This document shows positions 43,410-52,920 of a stretch of DNA of 64,000 nucleotides, piece by piece (within the stretch, counting starts at the first letter, position 1; each line of letters starts with the position of its first letter). Location: NCBI RefSeq assembly GCF_014596475.1, contig NZ_MECJ01000002.1, positions 558,001-622,000 of the forward strand, read 5' to 3'. The DNA is from Streptomyces sp. CBMA152 (GTDB lineage: Bacteria; Actinomycetota; Actinomycetes; Streptomycetales; Streptomycetaceae). Both the position numbers and the translations under genes were made by a program. The notes beneath the pieces were generated by a model. That model saw only the letters and a program-made list of their open reading frames with translations. It did no database searches and had not been told where the DNA came from.

Positions 43410-44252
43410 ATGGCTGAGGACACCGCGGCTCGGGCCGCCGATACGGCACGTACGTACTACAACACCCGTGACGTCGACGGGTTCTACGCCCAAGCGTGGG
43501 GCGGGGAGGACATTCACGTCGGGGTGTACGTCGATGAGCGCGAACCGGTCCACGTGGCGTCCGGGCGCACGGTGGAGCGGCTGGCGGCGAAAGTGGCCGA
43601 TGTGCTGGGGCCCGACAGCACCCTGCTGGACATGGGGTCCGGTTACGGGGGCGCGTCCCGCAGGTTGGCGCAACAGTTCGACTGCCGTGTCGTGGCGCTC
43701 AACATCAGCGAGGTGCAGAACCGTCGGCACCGCGAGTTCAATTCCGAGTGCGGCCTCGACGGCCGTATCGAGGTGGTCACCGGCTCCTTCCACGACATCC
43801 CCGCCCCTGACGCGAGCTTCGATGTCGTCTGGTCGCAGGAGGCCCTGTGCCACAGCGGCGACCGGCCCCGGGTGCTGCGGGAGGCCAGGCGTGTTCTCAA
43901 GCCCGGTGGTCACGTGGTCTTCACCGACATCATGGCCGCCGAGGACGCCCCGGAGAGCGAGGTGCGGCCGCTTGCGGAACGCCTGGCGATCAGTGGGTTC
44001 GCCACGCCGGGCTTCTATCAGGAGCAACTGCGGGCGCTCGGTTTCGCGGAGGCGGAATTCGAGGACCTCAGCGCGCACATGGTGACCCACTACGAACGCC
44101 TCGTCGAGGAGGTCCAGACGCCCGGACCGGGCCTGGTGAAGGGGGTCAGCGCCGAGTATTTGGAGCGCCTGGAGACGAACTTGCCGCAGGTGGCGGCCGC
44201 CTGCCGCAACGGTCACCTCAGGTGGGGCATTTTTCACGGCCGTCGCGGGTGA
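43410..44252 (+). CDS. SAM-dependent methyltransferase, sarcosine/dimethylglycine type
   Basis: A 280-residue class I methyltransferase. YYNTRDVDGFYAQAWGGEDIHVGVY is the signature of sarcosine/dimethylglycine N-methyltransferases, which make betaine from glycine derivatives. SAM-binding motif I is LLDMGSGYGGASRRLA, and SFHDIPAPDASFDVVWSQEALCHS is the motif II/IV region. The partner glycine-sarcosine methyltransferase is not present. Start at the ATG at 43410 with GAGG; a GTG at 43359 is possible. Its 3' end overlaps the convergent carboxypeptidase gene by 35 bp. Confidence 0.85.
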   Translation: MAEDTAARAADTARTYYNTRDVDGFYAQAWGGEDIHVGVYVDEREPVHVASGRTVERLAAKVADVLGPDSTLLDMGSGYGGASRRLAQQFDCRVVALNISEVQNRRHREFNSECGLDGRIEVVTGSFHDIPAPDASFDVVWSQEALCHSGDRPRVLREARRVLKPGGHVVFTDIMAAEDAPESEVRPLAERLAISGFATPGFYQEQLRALGFAEAEFEDLSAHMVTHYERLVEEVQTPGPGLVKGVSAEYLERLETNLPQVAAACRNGHLRWGIFHGRRG

Positions 44253-45201
44253 CCGGGGCGCTCGGGTCCGTACGGGGTTGGGTGGACGGCTGAGCCAGTG
44301 CGAAGCCGTCCAGTGACATACGTTGAACGGCTTTGACCATTCTTCGGCTGTGGGCCCAGACCGCCGTCCTCGCCCGTACGGGGGAGCGTCCGGTGCGCTG
44401 TGCGAGGACGGCGCCCAGCACCAACCGCCGGGTGCCGTGCACGTCGGCGTACGCGGCCCACAGAACGTTGCCGCCGGCCGGGGTGCTGGTGCCGGTCTTC
44501 AGCCCGACGACACCGTACTGACCGAGAAGCCGGTTGGTGGTGCCGCCTTTGCCCTGACCGTCGGGGAGCGGGACGGACGGGGTGGCGACGATGGCCCGGA
44601 ACACGTCGTCCCGCATGACCGTTCGGGCCAGGGTGAGCAGGTCGACAGCGGTGCTGGTGTTGCCGATGTCCATCCCGCAGGAGCCGGTGAAGGCCGTACG
44701 GGTCATGCCGAGGTCGGCGGCGGCGTCGTTCATCCGGTGCACGAAGGCCGCCTCGGAACCGGCGGTCCAGCGGGCGAGGAGTCTGGCGATGTTGTTGCCC
44801 GACGGGATCAGCATGTACTCAAGCAGCTGCCGGAGGGGGAACCGCTGCCCTTCGGTGACGGGCACGACCGACTCGATCGTCGAGTGCGACTCCTGGGCGG
44901 CGATCCGGTCGATACGGACCAGCGGCCCGGCGTCCTGCGGGCCCAACGGATGCTCCCGCAGCACCACATAGGCGGTCATCACCTTGGTGATACTCGCGAT
45001 CGGCACCGGTATCTGCTCGCCGACGGTGCCTAGGCTGCCCACCCCGACGACCTCCACACTCGCCTGGCCTTCGTGGGGCCAGGGCAGCGCCGTCATCGAC
45101 CCGATGCGGTGCGCGCCGGCGACGGCGGCGTCGCCGAGGCGGCAGACCGCGAGGCGGACTCGCTCGGGGAGGTCGCCCCAGGGGTCCCTGCGGCTGCTCA
45201 T
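44218..45201 (-). CDS. Serine-type D-Ala-D-Ala carboxypeptidase (DacA-like)
   Basis: A 327-residue low-molecular-weight penicillin-binding protein. It has SxxK in ASITKVMTAYV, SxN in IPSGNNIARLLA and KTG in VGLKTGTSTPAGG, the three catalytic motifs of S11 peptidases. No signal peptide or anchor is evident at the chosen ATG, which is odd for a periplasmic enzyme; the preceding small membrane gene overlaps it by ATGA and might supply membrane localisation. The C-terminal PBP5 domain is absent. Confidence 0.87.
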   Translation of the reverse strand: MSSRRDPWGDLPERVRLAVCRLGDAAVAGAHRIGSMTALPWPHEGQASVEVVGVGSLGTVGEQIPVPIASITKVMTAYVVLREHPLGPQDAGPLVRIDRIAAQESHSTIESVVPVTEGQRFPLRQLLEYMLIPSGNNIARLLARWTAGSEAAFVHRMNDAAADLGMTRTAFTGSCGMDIGNTSTAVDLLTLARTVMRDDVFRAIVATPSVPLPDGQGKGGTTNRLLGQYGVVGLKTGTSTPAGGNVLWAAYADVHGTRRLVLGAVLAQRTGRSPVRARTAVWAHSRRMVKAVQRMSLDGFALAQPSTQPRTDPSAPVTRDGREKCPT

Positions 45202-45473
45202 CGGCGCCCCGACGTCGCTACGAAACGGACCAGCATGCCGACGACGACGAGCGTCACACCGAGGCACAGCCCGACCGCGCCGAGCACACCGGCGGGCTGC
45301 CACGATTCGCCCGCCTTCGGGTCCGCGGCGAAGGCGCCGATGAGCAGCAGTACGGATGCGACGACAGCGACTGCGCCGACGACCCACACCGTACGGAACA
45401 CACCGATCTGCACGCGGGAGGCGACGGCGCGCCAGCCCGCCGGGACAGGGGCTGTGCTGTGAGAGGTGGTCAT
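45198..45473 (-). CDS. Small two-TM membrane protein
   Basis: A 91-residue protein with two hydrophobic helices (TVWVVGAVAVVASVLLLIGAF and GVLGAVGLCLGVTLVVVGML). GGAG lies 6 nt before the ATG at 45473; the stop overlaps the carboxypeptidase start (ATGA). Family not recognised. Coupling suggests it anchors or assists the carboxypeptidase. Confidence 0.75.
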   Translation of the reverse strand: MTTSHSTAPVPAGWRAVASRVQIGVFRTVWVVGAVAVVASVLLLIGAFAADPKAGESWQPAGVLGAVGLCLGVTLVVVGMLVRFVATSGRR

Positions 45474-45707
45474 GCTCGGCTCCTCGGATGCGTGTGGGCT
45501 GCTTCGGCGGTAGTACGACACGGCTACGGCATCTCCTGTTCGGGTGCCGGAGGGTGTACATCGAAGACTGCCTGGTCAACGCATCGGAACCTGGGCGGCT
45601 GTGTATCGGCAGGCGCTCTGGTGTGTAGCAGTGCTGTAGGGGCGTGCCGTGGGCGGAGGTCCGTTCGAACCGAACGACGGTTGATCGTTTCGGGGGACAC
45701 TACGTGA

Positions 45708-46610
45708 ATGAGTTCCGACATGATCCAGACACCGCAGGAACGGGCCCTTGGGTATGTGGGCGGGCTGTCGTCCGGGCCGCCTGTGGACCCGGTGCTGCGG
45801 GTGACTCTCAACTTCCACCCGGATCGGCTGGCTCACGGTAAGCCGATCCTTGAGGCGCTGGCGCAGGAGGGTGTCTACCGCTCGCAGTTTGTCACCGGGA
45901 CCAGCAACGGCGGTCTGACCGCCCACCCCGGCGGTGACCGGTGGCGGTGGGAGAGCCGGATCTTCAATGGTGCGTACGACAACGCGCCGGCTCACGACCG
46001 GCCCGTCTACGGGGCGTTGAACTTCCGCCGCAAGCCGGTCGGCGCGGCGCCGCGTTTCGGGTCCGCCCATTTCCGGCTCACCGCCGAGGCGCTGGTGCGG
46101 ACCACATTCTGCTACCCGGACAGCTTCTTGGCGCCCACGGACTTCGGCACCGCGGACCGCATGCGTCTCGTCGAACTCGCCCTGGCCGATGACCAAGACG
46201 CCCTGGACGACTACATCGAGGCGCAGGTGCACGGGCCCGTCCGGCTGGACCGCGACGTCGAGGCGCTGGTCCTGGACCCCTGCTACCACGGCACGGCCGT
46301 CGAGGACGCCGCCCGTCGTCTTGCGTGCTCGGTGGAATGGCACCCCGGATTCCAGCTCGCGGTCGAGGAACTTCACCGGCATCCCGCTTACCGGGGGCGG
46401 GAGTTCGTCGAGCTGGGCGCACGGATCGCCGTCGGGGGCAGGCTCGACCCACGGATCATCGGAGATGCCGCCGCCACGGGCCTCTACAACCCGCAGGCGG
46501 TGAAGAAGGTATGGCACTACCTGGCACGTTTCGGAGCGCCCTCGCGGACTTCCGGCGAAGCGGTGGCCCACGTACAGGAAGAGGACACCGTGCTCGATGC
46601 CGCTCGCTGA
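45708..46610 (+). CDS. DUF3626-family protein
   Basis: A 300-residue protein matching a conserved actinobacterial family of unknown function (DUF3626). Characteristic segments are VTLNFHPDRL, YRSQFVTGTSNGGLTAHPGG, WESRIFNGAYD, YGALNFRRKPVGAAPRFGSAHF and FCYPDSFLAPTDFG. The His/Asp-rich segments suggest a metal or nucleotide-related catalytic site resembling ADP-ribosyl-like toxins, but this is speculative. The ATG at 45708 follows GGGGGA. No membrane segments. Confidence 0.8.
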   Translation: MSSDMIQTPQERALGYVGGLSSGPPVDPVLRVTLNFHPDRLAHGKPILEALAQEGVYRSQFVTGTSNGGLTAHPGGDRWRWESRIFNGAYDNAPAHDRPVYGALNFRRKPVGAAPRFGSAHFRLTAEALVRTTFCYPDSFLAPTDFGTADRMRLVELALADDQDALDDYIEAQVHGPVRLDRDVEALVLDPCYHGTAVEDAARRLACSVEWHPGFQLAVEELHRHPAYRGREFVELGARIAVGGRLDPRIIGDAAATGLYNPQAVKKVWHYLARFGAPSRTSGEAVAHVQEEDTVLDAAR

Positions 46611-46654
46611 CACCGTCTGGTGCCGAAGCAGTTGCGGGAGCTGTTCCGCGTTGT

Positions 46655-47419
46655 CTACCGGACGGGGACGCGTGTGTCGGCGCGGACCTTGGCGGCGGTG
46701 TCGGCGTCCTCGCCGATGGTGACGCCGGTGCGGCCCGTGGTCATGGTGGTGGGGTCGAGGACCATGACCTCGCCCAGGGTGCTGTGGTCGGCCCAGATGC
46801 AGATGGGGTCGGTGCTGCCGGTGCTCGACGGGTGGGACGCTTCGGCGGTCTTGTACATCTGGCACTTCATGACGGCGTCGCCGAGTCCGCCGGGGGAGAC
46901 GTTCTGCGGGACGCCGAGGAAGGTGCTGATGCTGGTCTTGTCGGCAGTTGCTTTGCGGGCGTGCAAGGCGAACGCGCGGTCGATCGCCTGCTCGGGATCG
47001 TCGATGGTTCCCCAGGCTCCGCTGAGTTGCACCATCTGCCCGGAGGCGGATGAGCCGGACTTGTAGTGGATGGCCACGGGCTGCGGGTTGCGGATCCCGT
47101 CGGCGACGTATCCCTTGATGTCGTCATTGGTGATCCGGATACGCACGTTGGGATCACCTACCCACGCGCCGCCGACGATGCTCGGGGGAGTCGTCAGCTT
47201 GTACGGGACGGGCGCGGCGGCCGCCGGATGGCTCGTGCCCCGGCCCAGCACGTAGCCGGTGGCGCCGACCGCACCGACCACCACCGTGAGCGCGATCGCC
47301 AGCACCGTGTTCCTCATACGTGCTCTCGGCTGTGCGCCGGGCGTCACGCCCCCGTACGGGGGCGGCCGCCCGAAGGCCTGCGGCGGCGGGCCGTACGGGC
47401 CCGGCTGGTTGTGGCTCAC
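46655..47419 (-). CDS. Membrane-anchored protein with Pro-rich N-terminus
   Basis: A 254-residue protein with a cytoplasmic Pro/Gly/Tyr-rich start (PGPYGPPPQAFGRPPPYGG), one membrane helix (TVLAIALTVVVGAVGATGYVLG) and an extracellular domain of about 200 residues with two Cys (MKCQMYK, DPICIWAD). The pattern is common in Streptomyces lipoprotein-like proteins of unknown role. The GTG at 47419 is used, with GGGAGGG somewhat far upstream. Confidence 0.75.
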   Translation of the reverse strand: MSHNQPGPYGPPPQAFGRPPPYGGVTPGAQPRARMRNTVLAIALTVVVGAVGATGYVLGRGTSHPAAAAPVPYKLTTPPSIVGGAWVGDPNVRIRITNDDIKGYVADGIRNPQPVAIHYKSGSSASGQMVQLSGAWGTIDDPEQAIDRAFALHARKATADKTSISTFLGVPQNVSPGGLGDAVMKCQMYKTAEASHPSSTGSTDPICIWADHSTLGEVMVLDPTTMTTGRTGVTIGEDADTAAKVRADTRVPVR

Positions 47420-47546
47420 GTGTGGGCGTTCCCTCCCGGGGCGGAACTGAACGCTCCATCTTCGCCGATGGGACCAAGGGCGCCGAAGGCAGGGGCATGG
47501 CATTGCACGTGGAGGGCCGTACACCCTGAGCAACTAGGGTCACGGT

Positions 47547-48080
47547 ATGACCGCCTTTACCCCCGATGCCGAACTGAACGCCGGCCTCGACTTCCGCCTC
47601 ATGGCGAACAGCTTTGTCACGCTCTTCTGCCGCCGGAGCCTGTTGGAGGAGTCCACCACCTGGCTGGACGAACACGGTTACCAAGTGACGATTCTGGATG
47701 CGGCGACCATGTCATCACCGACGGACCTGCTCAAGGGAATCGGCGACGCGCTGGACTTCCCCGACTACTACGGCCGCGGTCTCGACGCGTTCAACGACTG
47801 CTTCTGCGACGTCGCTTCCTACGGCGCCTACGGGATCGCCCCAGAGGCCACCGGCTTGGTCCTGGTTTTCACAGACTTCGACAGGTTCGCTGCCGCCTAT
47901 CCGGAGACTGCCCAGGACGTTCTGGACATCATCGCGGACAACGCCCGCCGAGCCGCTTTGTTCGGCCGCCGCGTGATGTGCCTGGTCCATAGCTCCGACC
48001 CCTGCATCGAGTTCGCGCCTGTCGGCGCCATGCCCGTTGTGTGGAACCACGCGGAAAGCCGTGTCAGCCACCAGGGGTGA
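47547..48080 (+). CDS. Barstar-like protein
   Basis: A 177-residue protein with a barstar-type ribonuclease-inhibitor fold: YQVTILDAATMSSPTDLLKGIGDALDFPDYYGRGLDAFNDC carries the helix-turn residues that bind barnase, split here into its two parts DLLKGIGDAL and FPDYYGRGLDAFNDCF. No ribonuclease gene is adjacent. TAGGGT lies 6 nt before the ATG with no ribosome site, so it is probably leaderless. The 3' end overlaps the convergent response regulator by 17 bp. Confidence 0.8.
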   Translation: MTAFTPDAELNAGLDFRLMANSFVTLFCRRSLLEESTTWLDEHGYQVTILDAATMSSPTDLLKGIGDALDFPDYYGRGLDAFNDCFCDVASYGAYGIAPEATGLVLVFTDFDRFAAAYPETAQDVLDIIADNARRAALFGRRVMCLVHSSDPCIEFAPVGAMPVVWNHAESRVSHQG

Positions 48081-48789
48081 CCAGGCCCGTCTCGTAAGCC
48101 AGGACGACGGCTTGGGCGCGGTCGCGGAGGGTGAGTTTGGCGAAGATGCGGGCTACGTGGGTTTTTACGGTGGCCTCGCTGAGGGTGAGGGTTTCGGCGA
48201 GTTCGGTGTTCGACAGGCCGCGGCCCATCAGGGCCAGTACCTGCCGTTCGCGTGGGGTGAGCGCGGCCAGGTCGCGGTGGATCGCCGTGGGGCGGGTTGC
48301 GCCGACGGAGCGGTCGGCGGTTGCGTAGCGCTCGACCAGGCGGCGGGTGATCGTCGGGGCGAGCAGTGCGTCGCCGGTGTTCACCAGGCGTACGGCTGCC
48401 GCGAGGTGCGCGGCGGTGACGTCCTTGAGCAGGAAGCCGCTCGCCCCGGCGGCGAGCGCCGCGTAGACGTAGTCGTCGAGGTCGAACGTGGTGAGCATGA
48501 GGACCCGGCAGTGCGGGAGCAGGCGCAGTACGCGCTTGGCCGCCTCCAAACCGTCCAGGTTGGGCATCCGGATGTCCATCAACACGACGTCCGGACAGAG
48601 GCGTTGGGCCTCCGCGACGGCCTGCGCGCCGTCCGCGGCCTCGCCCACGACGTCGATGCCGCGCGAGGTGAGGATGAGGCGGAAGCCGGTGCGGATGAGT
48701 TCCTCGTCGTCGGCGATGAGGACGCGGGGACCATCCGATTCCCGGCCAGGGGTCTGGTGGGCGCGGCCGTCGGGGGTGGGCTCGGTCAC
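48064..48789 (-). CDS. LuxR/NarL-family response regulator
   Basis: A 241-residue regulator. The receiver (about 20-140) has IADDEELIRTGF, the phospho-Asp in VVLMDIRMPNLDG and Lys in GFLLKDVTA; the HTH is LTPRERQVLALMGRGLSN then TVKTHVARIFAKL. GTG start overlapping the kinase stop by GTGA. With the kinase and the divergent ABC genes it forms a typical DesK/DesR-like exporter-control module. Confidence 0.92.
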   Translation of the reverse strand: MTEPTPDGRAHQTPGRESDGPRVLIADDEELIRTGFRLILTSRGIDVVGEAADGAQAVAEAQRLCPDVVLMDIRMPNLDGLEAAKRVLRLLPHCRVLMLTTFDLDDYVYAALAAGASGFLLKDVTAAHLAAAVRLVNTGDALLAPTITRRLVERYATADRSVGATRPTAIHRDLAALTPRERQVLALMGRGLSNTELAETLTLSEATVKTHVARIFAKLTLRDRAQAVVLAYETGLVTPGG

Positions 48790-49649
48790 GGGCGCTCCAG
48801 GGGGATGCGGGCACGGACGCGGTAGCCGCCGCCGATGCGGCGCCGGGCGTCGAAGTGGCCGCCGTAGACGGCGACGCGCTCGCGCAGGCCGATCAGCCCG
48901 CGCCCCGCACCGGCGTCCCGGCGTTCACTGGGACTCGGTCCCGTACTCGTGCCGTCCCCGAACAGCACGCTCGGGCCGCTGTTGAGGACCTCGACCCGCA
49001 GGCTGTGGTCGGCATAGCGCACCGTCACCGCCGCCTTGCCGCCGTCGCCGTACTTGAGCGCGTTGGTGAGCGCCTCCTGGATGATCCGGTACGCGGTGAC
49101 GTCGATGCCGGGCGCCAGGGGGCGCGGTTCGCCGGAGATGCGTACCTCGACCGGGAGGCCGGCGAAGGCGATGCGGTCGACGAGGGTGCCCAGTTGGCTC
49201 AGGCTGGGCTGCGGTGCGAGCGCGGAGAGGTCGCTGTGCGCAGGTGTGTCCTCGCCGTCGGGGGAGGGCGCCAACAGGCCCAGCAGATGGCGCAGTTCGG
49301 TCATCGCGTCGCGTCCCGCACCCTCGACGGCCCGCAGCGCGGTCTCCGCCTCGTTCGGCAGCGTGGCCAGCACCTCGCGGGCGGCGCTCGCCTGGACGAC
49401 CATCAGGCTGACCTTGTGGCTGACGATGTCGTGCAGTTCGCGGGCGATACGGGCGCGCTCGGCCGTAACCGCCGTACGGGCGGCGGCCTCCCGTTCGCGC
49501 TCCAGCAACCAGCGCCGGTCCTCCAGAACCTTGCGGTAGCGGCGGCGGGCGCGTGCCAGCAGCACGGTCGTCGTGCCAGCCATTGCCAGGCTCGCCGTCA
49601 CAAGGGCGGCAACCAGCCAGCCCGTCCCCGATATCCCCACGTCGCCCAT
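48786..49649 (-). CDS. Sensor histidine kinase (HisKA_3)
   Basis: A 287-residue kinase with one N-terminal membrane helix (GWLVAALVTASLAMAGTTTVLLA), a coiled linker, the HisKA_3 phospho-site ARIARELHDIVSHKVSLMV and an HATPase_c domain (IIQEALTNALKYG, GRGLIGLRERV). No large extracellular sensor domain, so it probably senses membrane state or acts with the ABC permease. Coupled to the response regulator. Confidence 0.9.
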   Translation of the reverse strand: MGDVGISGTGWLVAALVTASLAMAGTTTVLLARARRRYRKVLEDRRWLLEREREAAARTAVTAERARIARELHDIVSHKVSLMVVQASAAREVLATLPNEAETALRAVEGAGRDAMTELRHLLGLLAPSPDGEDTPAHSDLSALAPQPSLSQLGTLVDRIAFAGLPVEVRISGEPRPLAPGIDVTAYRIIQEALTNALKYGDGGKAAVTVRYADHSLRVEVLNSGPSVLFGDGTSTGPSPSERRDAGAGRGLIGLRERVAVYGGHFDARRRIGGGYRVRARIPLERP

Positions 49650-49777
49650 CGTGCCAGGCGGTCGGCGAACGGGCGTCCCCCTGCGGGTCCACCTCGTACA
49701 TCCCCAGGATGACCACTACTGAGGGTTACCTCCGGGGAGTGATGCCCGGGCGGCCCGCGCCGCCTACCGTCCCTGCC

Positions 49778-50521
49778 ATGAGCACCGAAGACATCAGCGG
49801 CACGGTCCTGGGGACCGACCCGGCCGCCGTGCGCGAGAAGGCAGTTGTGCGGGTGAGCGGCCTGCGCAAGGAGTACGGCGACACCGCGGCCCTGGACGGA
49901 GTGTCGCTGGAGATCGGCGCGGGGGAGGCGGTGGCCGTGATGGGACCGTCCGGCTGCGGCAAGTCGACCCTGTTGAACATGATCGCGGGCCTCGACCGGC
50001 CGAGCGCCGGCTCGCTGCGTGTGCACGGCGAGGACCTGGGCGGCTTCAACGAGACCAGGCTGGCGATCTTCCGGCGCCGCCGGATCGGCATGATCTTCCA
50101 GTTCTTCAACCTCATCGACGACCTGTCGGCGATCGACAACATCGCCCTGGCCGCCCAGCTCACCGGAACGCCGGCCCGTCAGGCCCGGCGCCGGGCCCTG
50201 GAGTTGCTCGACGAGCTCGGCATCGCCGACCGCAGGAACGTGTATCCCGCCGCGCTGAGCGGCGGCGAGCGCCAGCGGGTGGCGGTGGCCCGCGCGCTGA
50301 TGAACCGCCCCGCGCTGCTGCTGGCGGACGAGCCGACCGGCGCGCTGGACAGTCAGGCGGGCGAGCAGGTGATGGACCTGCTCATCGACCTCAACCAACT
50401 CGGCCAGACCCTGCTCCTTGTGACGCATGATCAGCGGCTGGCGACGCGTTGCGCGAGTCGCCTGGTGATGATGGCGGACGGCCGGATCACCGGCGAGCGG
50501 ACCCTGGATCGGTCGGTATGA
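49778..50521 (+). CDS. ABC transporter ATP-binding protein (MacB/LolD type)
   Basis: A 247-residue ATPase with Walker A GPSGCGKSTLLN, Q-loop MIFQFFNLI, signature LSGGERQRVAVARAL, Walker B ALLLADEPTGALD and His-switch LLVTHDQR. The ATG at 49778 lies 7 nt after a TACCGT -10-like hexamer and lacks a ribosome site, so it is probably leaderless. Its stop overlaps the permease start (ATGA). Exporter or envelope-stress type. Confidence 0.92.
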   Translation: MSTEDISGTVLGTDPAAVREKAVVRVSGLRKEYGDTAALDGVSLEIGAGEAVAVMGPSGCGKSTLLNMIAGLDRPSAGSLRVHGEDLGGFNETRLAIFRRRRIGMIFQFFNLIDDLSAIDNIALAAQLTGTPARQARRRALELLDELGIADRRNVYPAALSGGERQRVAVARALMNRPALLLADEPTGALDSQAGEQVMDLLIDLNQLGQTLLLVTHDQRLATRCASRLVMMADGRITGERTLDRSV

Positions 50522-52863
50522 GCGCGGTGTGGCGGGCCTCGCGCGCGGCCGTGCGCCGCCGTCGGCTGCAGACCTCCGTGATCGCGGTGGTGGTCCTCGT
50601 CTCCAGCATGGCTCTCGTGGTCGCGCTGGGTCTGTTGGACGTCGCGTCCGGACCGTTCGACAAACTCTTCGGGCAGGCGCACGGCGCGCATGTCGTCGCC
50701 ACCTTCGACGCGGCGAAGGTGTCCGGCGCGCAGGTGGCACGGACCGCGCAGCGTCCGGGAGTACGGGATGCGGCCGGGCCGTTCCCGCAGGCCGTGGTCG
50801 ACCTGCCGCAGAGCGCGGCCGCCGAGATGCCCGGGGTGGGGGCCGGTCCGATGACCGTGGTGGGGCGGGCGGAGCCGGGTGGACCGGTCGACCGCCTCGA
50901 CCTGTTCGCCGGGCACTGGGCCACCGGCCCCGGCCAGCTCGTCCTGGCGCTGCCGGACGTGCCCGGGATGGGCACCGGGCCGCACTCCCCGCTCGGCAAA
51001 CGGATCCAGCTGCCGGGACTCGCGCCGCTGACCGTCGTCGGCCTCGCGTCCAGTGTGAGCGGCACCGCGCAGGCATGGGTCTCCCCGCAGCAGATCACGG
51101 CCCTGCACCCCACGACGTACCAGATGCTGTACCGGTTCGACCGGGCAGTGACATCCCGTCAGATCACGGACGGCACCGCGGCGGTGACCGTCGGTCTTCC
51201 CTCCGGATCGCTGGTCACGCACCAGTCGTATCTGACGCTGAAGGCGCAGGTCGCCTCCCAGCCCAACGCCCTGGTGCCGTTCCTCATGGCCTTCGGGATC
51301 CTCGGCCTGCTCGTGGCCGTCCTGATCGTGGGCAATGTGGTGAGCGGAGCCGTGGTGTCCGGCTTCCGGCACATCGGGGTGCTCAAGTCCCTGGGATTCA
51401 CGCCCCATCAGGTGGTCGCGGTCTATCTGGTGATGGTCTGCGTCCCGGCGACGGCGGGCGCGGCCCTGGGCACGGCGCTCGGCGGTGTCGTCGCGCGGCC
51501 GCTCCTGCACCAGGTCTTCCAGGGCGCGGACCTCGCCACGGTGAACGTCACCCCGACGGTCAGCTCCTGGGTGTACGCGACCACGGCGCTCGGCATGCCC
51601 GCGGTGGTCGTACTGACCGCGCTGATCCCGGCGCTCCGGGCGCACCGGCTCTCGGCGGCACAGGCGATCAGTGCGGGCAGCGCCCCCAGCGGCGGACGCG
51701 GGCTGGCGATCCAGCGCTGGCTGTCCGGGCTACGGCTGCCGCGCTCGGTCACGCTGGGTCTCGGTCTGCCCTTCGCGCGGCCCGGGCGGGCGCTGCTCAC
51801 CGTCTCCGCTGTCCTGCTCGGAGTGGCGACGGTGACCTTTGCCACCGGCCTGGCGACCACCATGGTCTCCTACGGCGATGCCGTCGAGGGCGCCGGCAGG
51901 ATGCAGGTCGTCGTCTGGCCCGGGCAGGCCAGGTTCGGGCAGACCCTCCCGCACCAGGGCGACGCCGCGACACAGGCGCTGCTGCGCGGTCTGCCGCATG
52001 CGGCGGATGTGTCCGCCGTGGGCTTCACCGACGTACGGCTGCTCGGGCAGAGCCAGGGCGTGAGGATCCAGGGCGCGCGCGGGGGCCGGTCCGTTCTCCA
52101 GGACGACCTGGCCAGGGGCCGGTGGATGCGGACGCCCGGAGAGGTGGTGGCCTCCGGCAGGTTCCTGTCCAAGCACGGTCTGCGGCTCGGTGACTCGTTC
52201 ACGCTGGGCGCGGCGGCCGGTCGTACCGAGCGCGTGAAGCTGGTCGGGGAGGTCATGTCCGGGCCGGCGGACATGATGCGCGCCGACTGGTCCACGGTGA
52301 CCGCCCTGGCACCGACCGCGCAGGCCAACCAGTACTGGGTGCGGCTCACCGCCGGAGCCGATGTCGGTGCCTATATGAAGGCCGTACGGGCTGCCGACCC
52401 CGGGCTCGCCCCGAGCGAGCAGACATCGGTGAACGCCGGGACCGTGACGGTGATCAGCTCCGCGTCCGCGCTGACGCTGATGCTGTCGGTGGTCGCCGCG
52501 ATGGGCGTGTTCAACACGGTCGTACTGAGCAGCCGCGAGCGGCGGCGCGACCTGGGAATGCTGAAGTCGATCGGCATGACACCGCGTCAGGTCACGGTGA
52601 TGCTGGTGGTGTCCATGGCCGGGCTCGGCCTGGTCGGCGGGCTCCTGGGGCTGCCCCTGGGGGTCGCGGCCTACGAGGTGGTGCTCCCGATGACGGAGAG
52701 CAGTGCCCATCTCGCTTTCCCGGAGCGGATGTTGGACGTATGGCACCCGGGGAACATGGCGCTGCTGGCCCTGGCGGGGGTGGCGATCGCGGCGCTGGGC
52801 GCGGTGATACCGGCGCGGGCGGCGGCTCGGCAGACCATCGCCCGGGTGCTGCACACCGAGTGA
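50518..52863 (+). CDS. FtsX-like ABC transporter permease
   Basis: A 781-residue permease with the duplicated FtsX/MacB layout: an N-terminal helix (SVIAVVVLVSSMALVVALGLL), an extracellular region, three helices near 260-390, a second N-terminal-type helix near 420, another extracellular region and three final helices (TLMLSVVAAMGVFNTVVLSS, MAGLGLVGGLLGLPLGVAAYE, LLALAGVAIAALGAVIPA). It works with the ATPase and probably exports an antibiotic, lipid or peptide, as controlled by the divergent two-component system. Confidence 0.9.
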   Translation: MSAVWRASRAAVRRRRLQTSVIAVVVLVSSMALVVALGLLDVASGPFDKLFGQAHGAHVVATFDAAKVSGAQVARTAQRPGVRDAAGPFPQAVVDLPQSAAAEMPGVGAGPMTVVGRAEPGGPVDRLDLFAGHWATGPGQLVLALPDVPGMGTGPHSPLGKRIQLPGLAPLTVVGLASSVSGTAQAWVSPQQITALHPTTYQMLYRFDRAVTSRQITDGTAAVTVGLPSGSLVTHQSYLTLKAQVASQPNALVPFLMAFGILGLLVAVLIVGNVVSGAVVSGFRHIGVLKSLGFTPHQVVAVYLVMVCVPATAGAALGTALGGVVARPLLHQVFQGADLATVNVTPTVSSWVYATTALGMPAVVVLTALIPALRAHRLSAAQAISAGSAPSGGRGLAIQRWLSGLRLPRSVTLGLGLPFARPGRALLTVSAVLLGVATVTFATGLATTMVSYGDAVEGAGRMQVVVWPGQARFGQTLPHQGDAATQALLRGLPHAADVSAVGFTDVRLLGQSQGVRIQGARGGRSVLQDDLARGRWMRTPGEVVASGRFLSKHGLRLGDSFTLGAAAGRTERVKLVGEVMSGPADMMRADWSTVTALAPTAQANQYWVRLTAGADVGAYMKAVRAADPGLAPSEQTSVNAGTVTVISSASALTLMLSVVAAMGVFNTVVLSSRERRRDLGMLKSIGMTPRQVTVMLVVSMAGLGLVGGLLGLPLGVAAYEVVLPMTESSAHLAFPERMLDVWHPGNMALLALAGVAIAALGAVIPARAAARQTIARVLHTE

Positions 52864-52920
52864 CGGTGGTGTCTCCGTGCCGCAGGCGGTATCCGACCGA
52901 TCTGTCCATAGAGTGGTCCT

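Noticed and set aside
47547..48080. Toxin-antitoxin pair centred on the barstar-like gene
   Set aside because: No ribonuclease-like gene is adjacent; neighbours are a membrane protein and a two-component system.
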